Below, one piece after another: positions 1 through 10,848 of a DNA stretch of 64,000 nucleotides. Position 1 is the first letter of the stretch. Every line of letters starts with the position of its first letter. The stretch covers positions 4,984,558-5,048,557 of the forward strand of contig OZ023198.1 of assembly GCA_963995505.1 (NCBI GenBank). The letters are read 5' to 3'. A program made the position numbers and the translations under genes. Source of the stretch: Hypericum androsaemum. Lineage: Eukaryota; Streptophyta; Magnoliopsida; Malpighiales; Hypericaceae. Below the pieces are notes generated by a model. That model was not told where the DNA came from. It ran no database searches and was given only the letters and a program-made list of their open reading frames with translations.

Positions 1-28
1 CAGCCAATAAGGCCGAGTCATAATCAAG

Positions 29-1171
29 TCAGGAGAGGTTTGCCTGCTCAGCCCTCCTCAAGGATCGGACCGTCATTTCCAATGGTATCATAGCATCGTG
101 TCCATAAGTAAGAGCGAACGGTGTTGTTCCAGTGGCACCCTTTTTTGTAGTGCGGAATGCCCACAATGCCTCTGATAGAGCAAGATGCCACATTCTGGGT
201 CGCTCTCTCACCATCTCCTCTATGCATGCTTTCAATACCTTATTGGTAGCTTCCGCTTGACCATTGCCTTGAGCATAATAAGGCATCGAGTGGGTGATTC
301 GGAAGCCCATGTCTCTAGCAAACTTTTGGATTTCATCTCCGGTGAACATAGTAGCTTGGTCGGTCGTGATCGTCTCCGGTAACCCGAACCTATGGATGAT
401 GTGTTCTTTAAAGAACTGGATCACCGTCTCTTGGTTCACAACCTTCATTGGGACTGCCTCCACCCACTTTGTAAAATAATCAGTAGCCACTATGATGAAG
501 GCGTGTCCCTTGGTAGAAGCGGGATGGATCTTCCCGATAACATCAACTGCCCAACCCCGAAATGGCCAAGGCTTCACTACGGGATGAAAAGTATCTGCCG
601 ACGAGTGTTGAACTTGTCCATGTCTTTGGCATTCTTGACACCCCTTCGCGTAATTGATGCAGTCATTTGCCATACCTGGCCAAAAGTAGCCGTGACGATG
701 CATCAACCATCTCATCTTGATACCTGACTGGTGTGCTCCACATATGCCTTCATGGACCTCTGTCATGGCTAGCATAGCTTCTTATGGACTTGGGCAAACC
801 AGAAGTAACCCGTCAATGGTCCTTCGATAGAGGGTGTCATTGATGAGCTCAAAACGAAGAGCCCTTATCTTCAAAGCCTTGTCGGAGTAAGAGCTTGGGT
901 CCTTGAGGTAGTCGATGTATTCCTGTCGCCAGTCTCGGTCGAGTTATAACAAAGCAATCTCGACCGTCGGGTTAAGCTCCTCTAATTCCGAGGTCGACCT
1001 GACCTTCACCGGTACGGAGTTGAATTTGGTGAACGCACTAAAACCAGATCCGGTCTGTGCTAACTTGTTGGCCTCCATGTTCTTGGTGCGATCCACGAAT
1101 CCAATGATCGCATCTTCGAAACTCCGCAGTAGCGATCGAGCAGCGTCACAATAGGCTTGGAAGCCTTCTCG
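29..1171 (-). pseudogene. Integrase region of the Tat-like element, with upstream linker
   Basis: The continuous piece 29-775 (248 codons) begins in the zinc-binding region (HEGICGAHQSG, then CINYAKGCQECQ). It contains the catalytic core: AVDVIG near residue 75, TTDQATMF near 137, and GQAEATNK near 172, giving D...D-35-E spacing. Upstream (776-1171) the same frame holds recognisable linker sequence (DRTKNMEANKLAQ) broken by stops near 780 and 946. Integrase would normally insert the cDNA. The C-terminal end lies outside the window. Confidence 0.93.
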
Positions 1172-1909
1172 CTAGCACTTGAATTTGCCCGCCACTTGTT
1201 TGACCACCAACATCGAATCACCAAGCACCCGGACAGTTTCGGCACCCAGGTCCTTCAAAATAAATAACCCCAGTATCAAAGCCTCGTACTCGGCTCGATT
1301 GTTGGTACAAGGAAAATTAAGTAGGAAGGATGCCTTTGTCTTGATACCAGTCGGAGATTTGATCACGATTCTAGCCCCGGCGGACTTGTTGGTGCGGGAG
1401 CTGTCAAACCAAAGCGTCCATGGTTTCTTTGCTACCAACCCAAAATCTACCGACGTATCAGCAGTTACGTCAATACACGGGTGGTCAGCCAAGTGGTCAG
1501 CCAATGCTTGCACTTTCACCGCTCGCTGAGGCACGAACGTTAAGTTGAACTCCACTAAGGCCAATGCCCACTTGCTAAGCCTTCCTCTCATGATAGGTCC
1601 GGCGAGCAAGTGCTTGATGACGTCGGTCTGGGCAACCACCTTCACCTCCGTGGGCAAGAGATAATACCTCAATTTTCTACAAGCAAAGAAAAGACAAAGG
1701 CACAACTTCTCAATGGCTGAATACCTCATTTCCGCTCCCAAGAGTGACCTACTCAGGTAATACACAGCCTGCTCTTTTCCTTCGTCATTCTCCTGAGCCA
1801 GTAGGCATCCAACTGAGTCTTGGGCGGCCGATACATAAAGCAACAATGGTCGATTCGGGGATGGCGGAGTGACAATCAGAGGTGGATAGGTACGTCTTAA
1901 GCTCGTCAA
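1172..1909 (-). pseudogene. Two RNase H domains of the Tat-like element
   Basis: The first RNase H (from LLLYVSAAQDSVGCLLAQE to ALADHLADHP) lacks the first catalytic Asp expected after the Tyr. The second starts at LWFDSSRTNKSAGARIV and keeps D, NNRAEYEAL (E) and GDSMLVVKQV (D). A degenerate first RNase H plus a second, added one is a known mark of plant Tat elements. The frame ends at TAG 1172-1174, where relatives continue. The remaining C-terminal part can be followed in frame to about 950. Confidence 0.88.
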
Positions 1910-3152
1910 AGGCTTGTTGGTGCTTGGCTTCCCATTGGAACTCGCCTCCCTTTAGTTTGAGCAAGTTGGCAAATGACCGTGTCCGGCCCGCCGTGTTGGA
2001 TATCAACCGACGCAAGAAGTTTAATTGGCCGAGGAAATGTTGCAGCTCTTTCTTGTTTCGAGGAGGTTGGGCTTGTTGAATTGCCTTGATCTTGTTCTCA
2101 TCGATCTTGAGCTGGTGTTCCCGCATCCTCTCAAACGATGCCCGTAAGTGCTTCAAGTGTTGGGCGCGATCATGAGACTTGACCACCACATCATCGATGT
2201 ATACTTCCATAAATTTGCCGATGAAATCCGGAAAGATCAGGTGCATCCCCTTTTGGTACGTAGCTCCGGCGTTCTTGAGTCCAAAAGGCATAACTACCCA
2301 CTCAAAAATCCCGATAGACCCTGGACATCTGAACACCATCTTATGAACGTCCTCCTCAGCAAGATAAATTTGATTGTAACCCGAATGACCGTCCACGAAG
2401 CTCAGTACTTCATGCCCGGCTGCCGCGTCAACCAACATATCGGCGATGGGGATTTGATATTCATCTTTTGGAGTAGCAGAGTTTAAATCTCTAAAGTCAA
2501 TGCAGACCCGAATTTTTCCATTCTTCTTGACAACGGGTACAATATTGGATAGCCACTCCACATAATCGGCTTTTCGTATGAAGCCAGCTTCTAAGAGTCT
2601 ATCTATCTCTAGCTTGAATTTCTCTACTACATCCGGCATCATCCTCCTCATCGGCTGCTGGTAAGGCCAAAAACCCGGCCTTATAGGGAGTCGATGTTCT
2701 ATGAGGGATCTATCCAGGCCTGGCATCTCGTCATAGTCCCAAGCAAAACAGTCTTGGTACTCCATCAGTAGCTCGACCAGGTCCTTCTCGAAGTCTTCAG
2801 GAAGCCGCTCACTGATGAACACGGGCCGGCCTCCTTTTTTTGATTGGAGAATTATTTCCTTTAAGGGATCCTTAACCTCTGCCTTGGCATCATCGAGCTT
2901 GCTTAGTGCCTGGTGAAGATCACTTATCCTTAATAGCTCCAGTGGGTCTTGGCCGTCATCCTCGAAGACGTACTCGGCCGCTTCATATTGTGACAAGGCG
3001 TAGACCTCCATCCGCCTTGCCATCTCCTCAATAGTTGGATTACTCTCGAAAGGCAAGCCTAAGCGGTTGCCCCCCGAGTGCAGCTGTAACTGGTCGTTGG
3101 GTAGAAGGGACCTCCCTTTCGACCGAGCATGCGATCCCGGCAATGCGGCCAT
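1785..3152 (-). pseudogene. Reverse transcriptase domain of the Tat-like element
   Basis: This is a clear gypsy reverse transcriptase: IVPVVKKNGKIRVCIDFRDL at about residues 203-222, SFVDGHSGYNQI with the first catalytic Asp, MPFGLKNAGATYQ, and YIDDVVVKS (YxDD box) near residue 316. The thumb/connection motif QLNFLRRLISN follows. The frame is lost near 1886, after DELKTYLST, where the RNase H frame takes over, so a small indel separates the domains. Confidence 0.95.
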
Positions 3153-5214
3153 CTTCGTTGCTCCATGCCATTGATGTTGGTATCATGGAGCCATCATAAA
3201 AGGTCGCTTCCACATTATTGGTATTCAACGCGAAGGGATTGGTGTCGGCAGCCACCAACTCTACCTTGCCGTCCGGCTTCCATTGGATGAGGAACTGATG
3301 AAGGGACGACGGGATGACTTGAGCCGAGTGAATCCAATCTTGCCCCAACAAGCAGTTATAGGAAGTCTTCATGTCTATGACAAAGAATGCGACCTCCCTA
3401 CTCACAGAACCGACACTAACATCGGCTGCGAGCATTCCGAGTGGACGTGTACCCTTTCCTACGAAGTCCATCATGACCATGTCAGTCGGAATCAAACGCT
3501 CCTTCTCCTTGTTCAGCATCCGGAGTAATGACTGGAGAATGATATTGACGGTAGCCCCATTGTCCACCAGAATCCTTCCAACCGGCTTCCCGAAGATATG
3601 AGCCGTGATGTACAACGGCTTGAGGTGCCTACACATGTTGGTGGTGGGTTTTGCGATAGTGATGCTATTGCTGAAGTCTTCAATTATGGGCACCGCCATA
3701 GATTTCTCTCCGATCTCGTACTCTCCGAGATCTCCTTCAATCACATCCCCTTCTAGGTAACTGGGCTGATTCACCTTTGGTCCGAACATGGCTGGGAGGG
3801 TAAAGACCATATTGACTTGTAAGTCTTGGTTATTTTCATTAAGGTCATCCTCACTCGCGCTATCCTCCAACTCTACCTTCTCGCCCATCTCATCTTCACG
3901 AACAAAATGCCTCATCTGCCATGCCAGGTACTCTCTCTCGTTACTAGGACTTGGTGGTTCATCGTCCTCGCCATCCAGCACGAGATCATCACCATTCCCA
4001 ATAAGGTCATCTAAATCTAGCAACTGTTCTTCGTTATGGTCGGGGAGACCGTGTAGTCTCAACTTCTCATAATTGTCGATCATAACACAGGGTGGATGTA
4101 CTGCCTTTTTCTCCTTGAGAAGGTTGCTGACCTTCTTGTCCTCGCTAATGCTATCATCCTGACTTGATCCCTCATTCCGGCTCGAGGTGTCGTTGAGACT
4201 CAACTTTTCGAAGGATCCGAACCTCGCTACTCCCGCGTCTAGGTCGACCATGACTTCCTTGTGTGGAGTGGTTCGCCCTTTTTGTAAGAAGTTATCTTTG
4301 GGGCGGACCTCACCTTCCATCTTCGGTATCCACACCTTATTCAGCTCTCGTTCTCCCCCGAAGTCGATGTGCCTCTTTGCCTTGACGAGTGTTGCCGACA
4401 TCCTCGAACCACTAAATTCCTTCATTGGAGCTTTCCCCTTGTCGGATCTTTGTGATGATAACTTTGTTTCATCACCAAAGTCTTTCATAGACGTCTGATC
4501 CTTGCCATCGACCTCTCTCATCGGTGCTTTTCCTTTGTCAGGCCTTGGGGCATCGATCTTCATGGACCGGCTTTGTCTAGAAGCCGCACGGTGTGGAACT
4601 TTGGGAAGAGCTAAGAGAGCTTCTTGCTCCTTGAGTCGAGCCTTGCGCTCGGCTAACATCTTCTCCAAATCTCGAGTAACCTGCTTCTCGACCTGAATCT
4701 TCCTTTCAAGGCGACGCCTTTGAGTATGAGTAAGGGGTTCAGGTGTAAGTGGTCTTGGTGCACGCCTCTTCTCTCCCAATCGGTGGAACACACCTCCCTG
4801 ACGCTTAGTGCCATCTCGGAGATCTATTTTGATGTGAGGGTGGCGAAGCTGCCCGCCTTGCCCCCCGAGTCTTTCTTTTACGTCTCTTGGATATTCTCGC
4901 CTCTCGGGACTCTCCTCCGGGCCTCTTGGAAGTCCTTTCCCTTCGAGTGTCTCCTTGAGCTCCGGCAGCAGTTGTTGTGCCCTAAGTTGTCTCATGGACT
5001 CACTCGGCTGCTCTCGCCTTTCGTGTTTAGTTGATCCTTGCTGCCCGTGTTTCCCGGGTCCACCCCTATGGTCCTGGTGGTATTCTCGTCGTTCATTTCT
5101 CCCGAGTCTATCTCTTAGATCTCGAGAGGGTTCTGGGCTTCTATGCCCCCCGAGTTTTTCTCTCAGGTCCCGGGAAGGTTCTTGACTTTCATGCCCCCCG
5201 AGTTTTTGTCTCAA
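3040..5214 (-). pseudogene. gag-pol linker and aspartic protease of the Tat-like element
   Basis: The first ~250 codons are highly charged, with Arg/Glu repeats and a possible coiled coil (ERKIQVEKQVTRDLEKML). The protease lies near residues 545-640: KPLYITAHIFGKPVGRILVD followed by NGATVNII, where DNGAT stands for the usual D-S/T-G-A active-site motif. LLGQDWIHSAQVIP further on matches the C-terminal hydrophobic-G motif of retropepsins. Its normal role would be cutting the Gag-Pol polyprotein. The end overlaps the RT frame (3040-3152) in a different frame. Confidence 0.85.
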
Positions 5215-5325
5215 GTCCTGGGAAGGTTCTTAGCGTCCACACCCTCCGAGTTTCTCTCTCAGATCTCGGGAAGACTCTTGACGTCCGTGCCTTCCAAGCT
5301 TCTCTCTTAGGTCTTTGAAGGGCGA
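5095..5325 (-). repeat. 48-bp tandem repeat encoding a 16-residue unit at the gag/pol boundary
   Basis: The minus strand encodes repeated 16-residue units of the type DLREKLGGHRSPEPSR, about four to five copies, each 48 bp. One unit carries TAA at about 5231 where its neighbours have CAA. The gag stop at 5307 lies at the edge of the array. The unit is rich in Arg, Glu and Gly and looks like a disordered linker. I know no function for it. Confidence 0.8.
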
Positions 5326-6879
5326 TCATCATGCATGCTTGGGATCTTCACCATATTGATGGGTACGGTGAAAGGTGCCGAGGGTTGTTCTTTGGGGAAC
5401 CTCAAATGCCCGTCTTTGATTGCTTGTTGCACTTGGTTGCGAAACACCACACAATTGGCCGTATTGTGTGACTTGCTCGCATGCCACTTGCAGTACTTCA
5501 TCCCCTTCAGCTCCTTCTCTTCGGGGATCTTGTGTCCGGGTGGTAACACGATCTGGCCGTTCTTGAGTAGATTATCAAAAATCTCATCGGCCTTTGTGAC
5601 ATCGAACGAGTACTCTCGACCGACCTCGTTGAAGCCCTTGCTCTGTTGAGGCGAGTTCTCAGGACAGGTGAACTCGTTGGGGACCGTCATCGTCTTGTGG
5701 ACCAAGCTTTCGCACTCATATGGCTTACCCTTCTTGAACTCGGCCACCATCGTCTGTCCTTCTTCGAGACCCCATTCATCACTAAGTTGGTCAATTTCAA
5801 GCATAGGGTCATAGCGATGGTAGGTACCTTTTGAAGAAGAAGCCCTTCTATCCTTCTCGTAGATCAACTGCTGTGCCACGATGGCCTTTTGTGCCAATTC
5901 GGATAGGTCCTGGAATCTCCCGACTCTGAGTTTCCTTCGAAGGCGGAAGGTGAGCCCTTGCATGGCCAGAGCAGCTAGATCGGACTCTGACAAGTTGGTT
6001 GGACATTTGTTTTTTGCCTTCCGAAAGCGTATTATGAATTTCTCCACAGACTCCCCTTCGAGTTGTTGCATATGTGCAAAATCCGATATGGTTATTGTTG
6101 GCTCAGCTCTGTAGAACTGGTCATGAAATTTTTGTTCCATAGCGGGCCAATCATGCACTGAACCCGGTGGTAGTCCAATATCCCAAGCGAAGGCCATCTT
6201 GGTCAAAGTCATAGGGAATTGGCGAAGAAGCCATCCCCCATGGGTTGCGGTCTCCCCACATTGGATGACGAAGCGAGCAATGTGTTCCACCGTCAACTGG
6301 TTCTCTTCGCCCAAAAACTTGGTGAACTCCGGAACTCGATATCCCTGCGGAAAAGGGTGTTGATCAAGGTTCGCTGGGTAAGGCTTGACGAACCTAGGAT
6401 GAGGGGTGTTCCTTGTCTCGACTCCCATATCTCTAAGTAACTCGACCACGTACTCTCTGTGACGATCTCTCTCCCCGTCATTCTGGATACCCTGGTTGAA
6501 TCCGACCGGTGGTTGCTCTTCGAGATATCGTCGCAGGCTCATGTCTTCGTGCTCCTCGGGTTGGGGCTGTCGTCGGTTTGGCCGGGCCTGTGCAGCACCA
6601 AAGGCTAGTTGGCGATTAACGGGTTGCAGCATGTCTTCCTCGTCTAGCTCCATCCGTCCATGGCGTCCGGCCTGAGGAGTTGGAATAGGGTTGTAGTGTA
6701 CCACCTGAGGGGGTTGCCACAGGGACGTGGTGTGCTGTCTGATAGGCCAAATTTTGATGTGCAACTTGAGGGACTGGTAAGGGATGTTGATACGCTCCTT
6801 GAAGAGCTGGATGGTGATACATGCTCTGAAAAGTCGGCATATAGTGATGCATGCCCGGAGGAGTCAGGTTGGGGTACAT
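5307..6879 (-). pseudogene. gag core and C-terminal region, first tandem copy
   Basis: The ORF from 6764 (485 codons) contains the retrotransposon gag core, including MAFAWDIGLPPG, MEQKFHDQFYRAEPT and VEKFIIRFRKAKNKCP. A C-terminal segment (GMKYCKWHASKSHNTANC) has one Cys/His cluster of the kind seen in plant gypsy gag before the protease. The frame ends at TAA 5307-5309. The protease ORF continues in the -1 frame from the same place, with no recognisable slippery heptamer, so the break is more likely decay than programmed frameshifting. An extra G near 6710 separates the N-terminal piece (6616-6879). Confidence 0.85.
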
Positions 6880-6912
6880 GGCTTGAGAGATTGGTATATG
6901 ATTGGTATATGA

Positions 6913-7750
6913 TTAGGGCCCCTCGCCTTCGAGTTGTTGCATATGTGCAAAATCCGATATGGTTATTGTTGGCTCAGCTCTGTAGAACTGGTCATGAAAT
7001 TTTTGTTCCATAGCGGGCCAATCATGCACTGAACCCGGTGGTAGTCCAATATCCCAAGCGAAGGCCATCTTGGTCAAAGTCATAGGGAATTGGCGAAGAA
7101 GCCATCCCCCATGGGTTGCGGTCTCCCCACATTGGATGACGAAGCGAGCAATGTGTTCCACCGTCAACTGGTTCTCTTCGCCCAAAAACTTGGTGAACTC
7201 CGGAACTCGATATCCCTGCGGAAAAGGGTGTTGATCAAGGTTCGCTGGGTAAGGCTTGACGAACCTAGGATGAGGGGTGTTCCTTGTCTCGACTCCCATA
7301 TCTCTAAGTAACTCGACCACGTACTCTCTGTGACGATCTCTCTCCCCGTCATTCTGGATACCCTGGTTGAATCCGACCGGTGGTTGCTCTTCGAGATATC
7401 GTCGCAGGCTCATGTCTTCGTGCTCCTCGGGTTGGGGCTGTCGTCGGTTTGGCCGGGCCTGTGCAGCACCAAAGGCTAGTTGGCGATTAACGGGTTGCAG
7501 CATGTCTTCCTCGTCTAGCTCCATCCGTCCATGGCGTCCGGCCTGAGGAGTTGGAATAGGGTTGTAGTGTACCACCTGAGGGGGTTGCCACAGGGACGTG
7601 GTGTGCTGTCTGATAGGCCAAATTTTGATGTGCAACTTGAGGGACTGGTAAGGGATGTTGATACGCTCCTTGAAGAGCTGGATGGTGATACATGCTCTGA
7701 AAAGTCGGCATATAGTGATGCATGCCCGGAGGAGTCAGGTTGGGGTACAC
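6913..7750 (-). pseudogene. gag central region, second tandem copy (frameshifted)
   Basis: This is a near-identical copy of the gag segment at 5307-6879, 871 bp away. The N-terminal piece (from 7750) and the core (from 7635) are in different frames because the G run near 7580 has five residues. It ends at the junction sequence near 6920, so it encodes neither a complete N-terminus nor a C-terminus. Confidence 0.8.
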
Positions 7751-7783
7751 GGCTTGAGAGATTGGTATATGATTGGTATATGA

Positions 7784-8620
7784 TTAGGGCCCCTCGCCTT
7801 CGAGTTGTTGCATATGTGCAAAATCCGATATGGTTATTGTTGGCTCAGCTCTGTAGAACTGGTCATGAAATTTTTGTTCCATATCGGGCCAATCATGCAC
7901 TGAACCCGGCGGTAGTCCAATATCCCAAGCGAAGGCCATCTTGGTCAAAGTCATAGGGAATTGGCGTAGAAGCCATCCCCCATGGGTTGCGGTCTCCCCA
8001 CATTGGATGACGAAGCGAGCAATGTGTTCCACCGTCAACTGGTTCTCTTCGCCCAAAAACTTGGTGAACTCCAGAACTCGATATCCCTGCGGAAAAGGGT
8101 GTTGATCAAGGTTCGCTGGGTAAGGCTTGACGAACCTAGGATGAGGGGTGTTCCTTGTCTCGACTCCCATATCTCTAAGTAACTCGACCACGTACTCTCT
8201 GTGACGATCTCTCTCCCCGTCATTCTGGATACCCTGGTTGAATCCAATCGGTGGTTGCTCTTCGAGATATCGTCGCAGGCTCATATCTTCGTGCTCCTCG
8301 GGTTGAGGCTGTCGTCGGTTTGGCCGGGCCTGTGCAGCACCAAAGGCTAGTTGGCGATTAACGGGTTGCAGCATGTCTTCCTCGTCTAGCTCCATCCGTC
8401 CATGGCGTCCGGCCTGAGGAGTTGGAATAGGGTTGTAGTGTACCACCTGAGGGGTTGCCACAGGGACGTGGTGTGCTGTCTGATAGGCCAAATTTTGATG
8501 TGCAACTTGAGGGACTGGTAAGGGATGTTGATACGCTCCTTGAAGAGCTGGATGGTGATACATGCTCTGAAAAGTCGGCATATAGTGATGCATGCCCGGA
8601 GGAGTCAGGTTGGGGTACAT
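7784..8620 (-). pseudogene. gag central region, third (least altered) tandem copy
   Basis: This 278-codon stretch runs from MYPNLTPPGM through a Gln/Pro-rich linker and the charged SLRRYLEEQPP motif into the start of the gag core (FAWDIGLPPG, DWPDMEQKFHDQFY). Of the three tandem copies, this is the only one where the linker and core stay in one frame: it has four G residues in the run near 8455, against five in the other two. It ends at the tandem junction after QLEGEGP, so the C-terminal half of gag must come from the copy ending at 5307. Confidence 0.8.
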
Positions 8621-9483
8621 GGCTTGAGAGATTGGTATATGATTAGGGCCCCTCGAGTTAACAGAGGACCTATCCGAACGCCTCCCAAGCTCGGGTCAAT
8701 TGGTATTCCGGGTGAGTATGATCGGTCCTGAGTAGGGGCCAACTCGTGGTAACCCGAGTGATTAACTCCTTGCGTTCCCATAACCGGGGTTACAGGGACT
8801 CCATTTTGAAAGTTGGAGCCGAACATTCCCGGCTCTACTTGGACAAAATTATCCTGGGGAAAGCCGAACCCCTGTTGCCCGCTTTGCTGGTGAACAGGTA
8901 TAGCTAATCCGGTACCTCCGCCCATCCCTTGGTATCGAACCTCCGCCGACCTTGGCTCCGGGTGTGCATGCTGGATGTGTTCGTTGGCACGTGTACTATC
9001 TTTGTCACACATGTACTGAAACACACGTCTGATTGCTTCCCTCTGGTCCTTCATCGTCAGATCAAGGCGAGTTGTGAAGGATTCAAACTTCTCCTCCGTG
9101 AGGAAAGTTCGATCAACCGGCTCCTTGGAGGGTGCCGAGTTGGTGTAGTTCCTTTCGGTAGTCACCTGGATCACGGGAAGGACTGGATCCTCGTGGGAGG
9201 TCTGATTGGATGGGCTCCTCCCGTTGCTTGTCTGGAAGTCAGACAGGGCCGGCTCATTGTAAGGAGCCGTGTTGGATGTGTTCCCCTCAAATACATGTTG
9301 AGAGGATGGTGGTGGATCTCTGATGACGACGCCGTCGGACTGATTCCCCTCAGCGGGTGGCTGAAGAGGCGGTGGTGCATCCCTGATGACGACGCCTTTG
9401 GATTGATTCCTCCCAACGGTTGGTTGAGAGGTGAGTGATGCCGCCTCCTTGGACTTGGCTTGCGAAGCAACGTTCTTTGTCAT
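8605..9483 (-). pseudogene. gag N-terminal region of the Tat-like element
   Basis: An open frame begins at the methionine at 9483 (MTKNVASQAK), about 45 bases past the primer-binding region. It runs through Ser/Pro-rich imperfect repeats (GNQSDGVVIRDPPP-like, about residues 20-90) to a Gln/Gly-rich stretch. It leaves frame at 8605, just where the next gag segment opens in another frame at 8620 (MYPNLTPPGM), so a single-base change probably split one gag frame. The element at 40.2 kb has a similar segment (NSTNIAPLKEP against NYTNSAPSKEP here). Confidence 0.75.
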
Positions 9484-9527
9484 GCTGATTGAACAAGAAT
9501 AGACCGCCTTCTCAGACGCCCTCCTTA

Positions 9528-9544
9528 GTCCTACCGAGCGTGCC
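9528..9544 (-). promoter_or_regulatory. Primer-binding region of the Tat-like element
   Basis: Minus-strand TGGCACGCTCGGTAGGA begins seven bases inside the LTR end. The non-autonomous element at 38.1 kb has the near-identical TGGTACGCTCGGTGGGA at the same distance from its LTR. It is not the initiator-tRNA-Met type site (TGGTATCAGAGC) used by the copia elements in this window. I cannot name the tRNA with confidence. Confidence 0.7.
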
Positions 9545-9551
9545 AAAAATA

Positions 9552-10848
9552 TGTTGCTGGGATAAGTGAACAAGTAACCCGAGACGGATCCGGAGTGGTC
9601 GTCCCAAGGTCGGTCTAACTAAGCTAGGCTAGGCTAAGCTATGAACTATGGACTACGGGCTAAGGAAAGGAAAAGCAATAATGATAAGTAAAAGTAAAGT
9701 AGTTGTGTGTTGTGTTGTTGGTTGATGTCTGTTCTCTTGCCCGAGCCGTTCTTATATAGAGTACCTTGACCTAACCTCCACGCCTTCACAATAGGAAATC
9801 CTAAACCGCCTCCAAGACCTTCGGCTCCAAGTCTCAATCCCGAGAGATCCGCTTCAAATTATTTGTTCCTAACATGACGGGATCCTCTCGGCTCAATACA
9901 AGCTGTCTTCCTTAAATGAGCAAATCCCATCCTCGGATAGGAAGCTTTCAAAACGTGACGACCAAGTGATCGCGGCCTAAAGAGGAACTTACCAAGTCTT
10001 GCCAAATATTGAGAATCTCGGCTCAAATTAGGAAAATATAGATCGTTTTGACCTTCTCGAACCTCCCATGCAAAATCTTGACTCAAATCCGTCATCGCCC
10101 AAGACGGACATCTCGTCAGGCCCAAAGTGAATCTCAAAATGGGCTCAGGCTAAAGGCCTCCTCAACCAAAGTGGACCTATTCCCGAAATCACTTTCCCGC
10201 CTACGAAGGTCAAATGAGCTTCCCGCTCGGGTCCAAGTTGGCTTCTCACCTTCGGCTTCTTGCCTTAGGCTCCTCGCTTGTCTTCTTGCCTTAGGCTTCC
10301 GGCCTTAAGTTTCTCGCCCGGCTTCTCACCTTAGGCTTCTCGCTCGGCCTTTCGCCGCTTGGCCTCTCGCTCGGCCTTTTGCCACTCGGCCTCTCGCTCG
10401 GCCTCTCGCCGTAGGCCTCTCGCTCGGCCTCTCGCCACTCGACCTCTTGCCGTAGGCCTTTCACTCGGCTTCTCGCTTGATCTCGCCAATGTGGGCGAGA
10501 GGGGCCTCTCGCCCGGGCTCCCCGTGAGCGTTCGGCTTCGCGTACGCGGGCGAGAGGGGCCTCTCGCCCGGGCTCCCCGTGAGCACTCGGCTTCGCCTAC
10601 GTGGGCGAGAGGGGCCTCTCACCCGGGCTCCCCGTGAGCGCTCGGCTTCGCCTACGCGGGCGAGAGGGGCCTCTCGCCCGGGCTCCCCGTGAGCGCTCGG
10701 CTTCGCCTCCGTGAGCGCTCGGCTTCTCGCCGATGCGGGCGAGAGGGGCCTCTCGCCCGGGATCCTCGTTCCGACGAGCTCAAGCCGATTCCCGCACATC
10801 CGGAGATAGACCGTCATCACTCCGAGACATTAATTTCGTGCTTCAACA
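9552..10848 (-). repeat. 5' LTR of the Tat-like element (about 1.3 kb)
   Basis: On the minus strand the LTR starts TGTTGAAG at 10848 and ends CAGCAACA at 9552, giving TGTTG/CAACA termini. The primer-binding region follows directly. A TATA-like CTATATAAG sits at 9751-9759 on the minus strand, about 200 bp before the LTR end, in the expected place for the U3/R boundary. The distal half is GC-rich and built of tandem repeats. The second LTR is not in the window, so the ends rest on the terminal dinucleotides and the PBS position. Confidence 0.8.
10493..10760. repeat. 55-bp GC-rich tandem repeat with a hairpin in every unit, inside the LTR
   Basis: The motif GGGCGAGAGGGGCC starts at 10493, 10548, 10603 and 10658 (exact 55-bp spacing) and again at 10737. 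Each unit has a 10-bp inverted repeat, GGGCGAGAGG facing CCTCTCGCCC with two bases between; one copy has ACCC in place of GCCC. The stretch just before it (about 10330-10490) is a looser run of CTCGCTCGGCC-type repeats. The surroundings are AT-rich, so this is a sharp compositional island. Confidence 0.9.

Larger units (their letters stand above)
6055..8656. repeat. 871-bp tandem triplication within gag
   Basis: The anchor CCTTCGAGTTGTTGCATA occurs at 6055, 6926 and 7797, exactly 871 bp apart. Copies 1 and 2 are almost identical and both carry a five-G run plus an 11-bp duplication (GATTGGTATAT) at their right end. Copy 3 lacks both and differs at about ten other bases. The order of events looks like a first duplication, then mutation, then duplication of the altered copy. 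A false join of haplotypes in the assembly is the main alternative. Confidence 0.92.
1..10848 (-). mobile_element. Ty3/gypsy retrotransposon, Tat-like, 5' LTR to integrase, truncated by window edge
   Basis: Reading the minus strand from 10848 downwards gives LTR, primer-binding site, gag, protease, reverse transcriptase, two RNase H domains and integrase, the Ty3/gypsy order. The second RNase H after a degenerate first one is known for the plant Tat lineage, so I infer Tat. The 3' LTR lies beyond position 1. The coding frame is broken by frameshifts (RT to RNase H near 1886, gag to protease near 5310) and by stops (near 780, 946, 1173 and 5231), so the copy is not autonomous. The 5 bases outside the LTR (10849-10853, ATATG) would be the target-site duplication, but its partner is outside the window. 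Confidence 0.92.

Noticed and set aside
5300..5325. Programmed -1 frameshift between gag and pol
   Set aside because: The frames have the right relation, but no slippery heptamer or clear downstream structure is visible, and the element is full of other breaks.
10493..10760. Regularly spaced palindromic repeats resembling a CRISPR array
   Set aside because: The units are contiguous with no unique spacers, lie in a plant LTR, and no cas genes are present.
10359..10820. Arg/Pro/Leu-rich ORFs on both strands of the GC island
   Set aside because: A product of the stop-poor GC-rich 55-bp repeat in the LTR.
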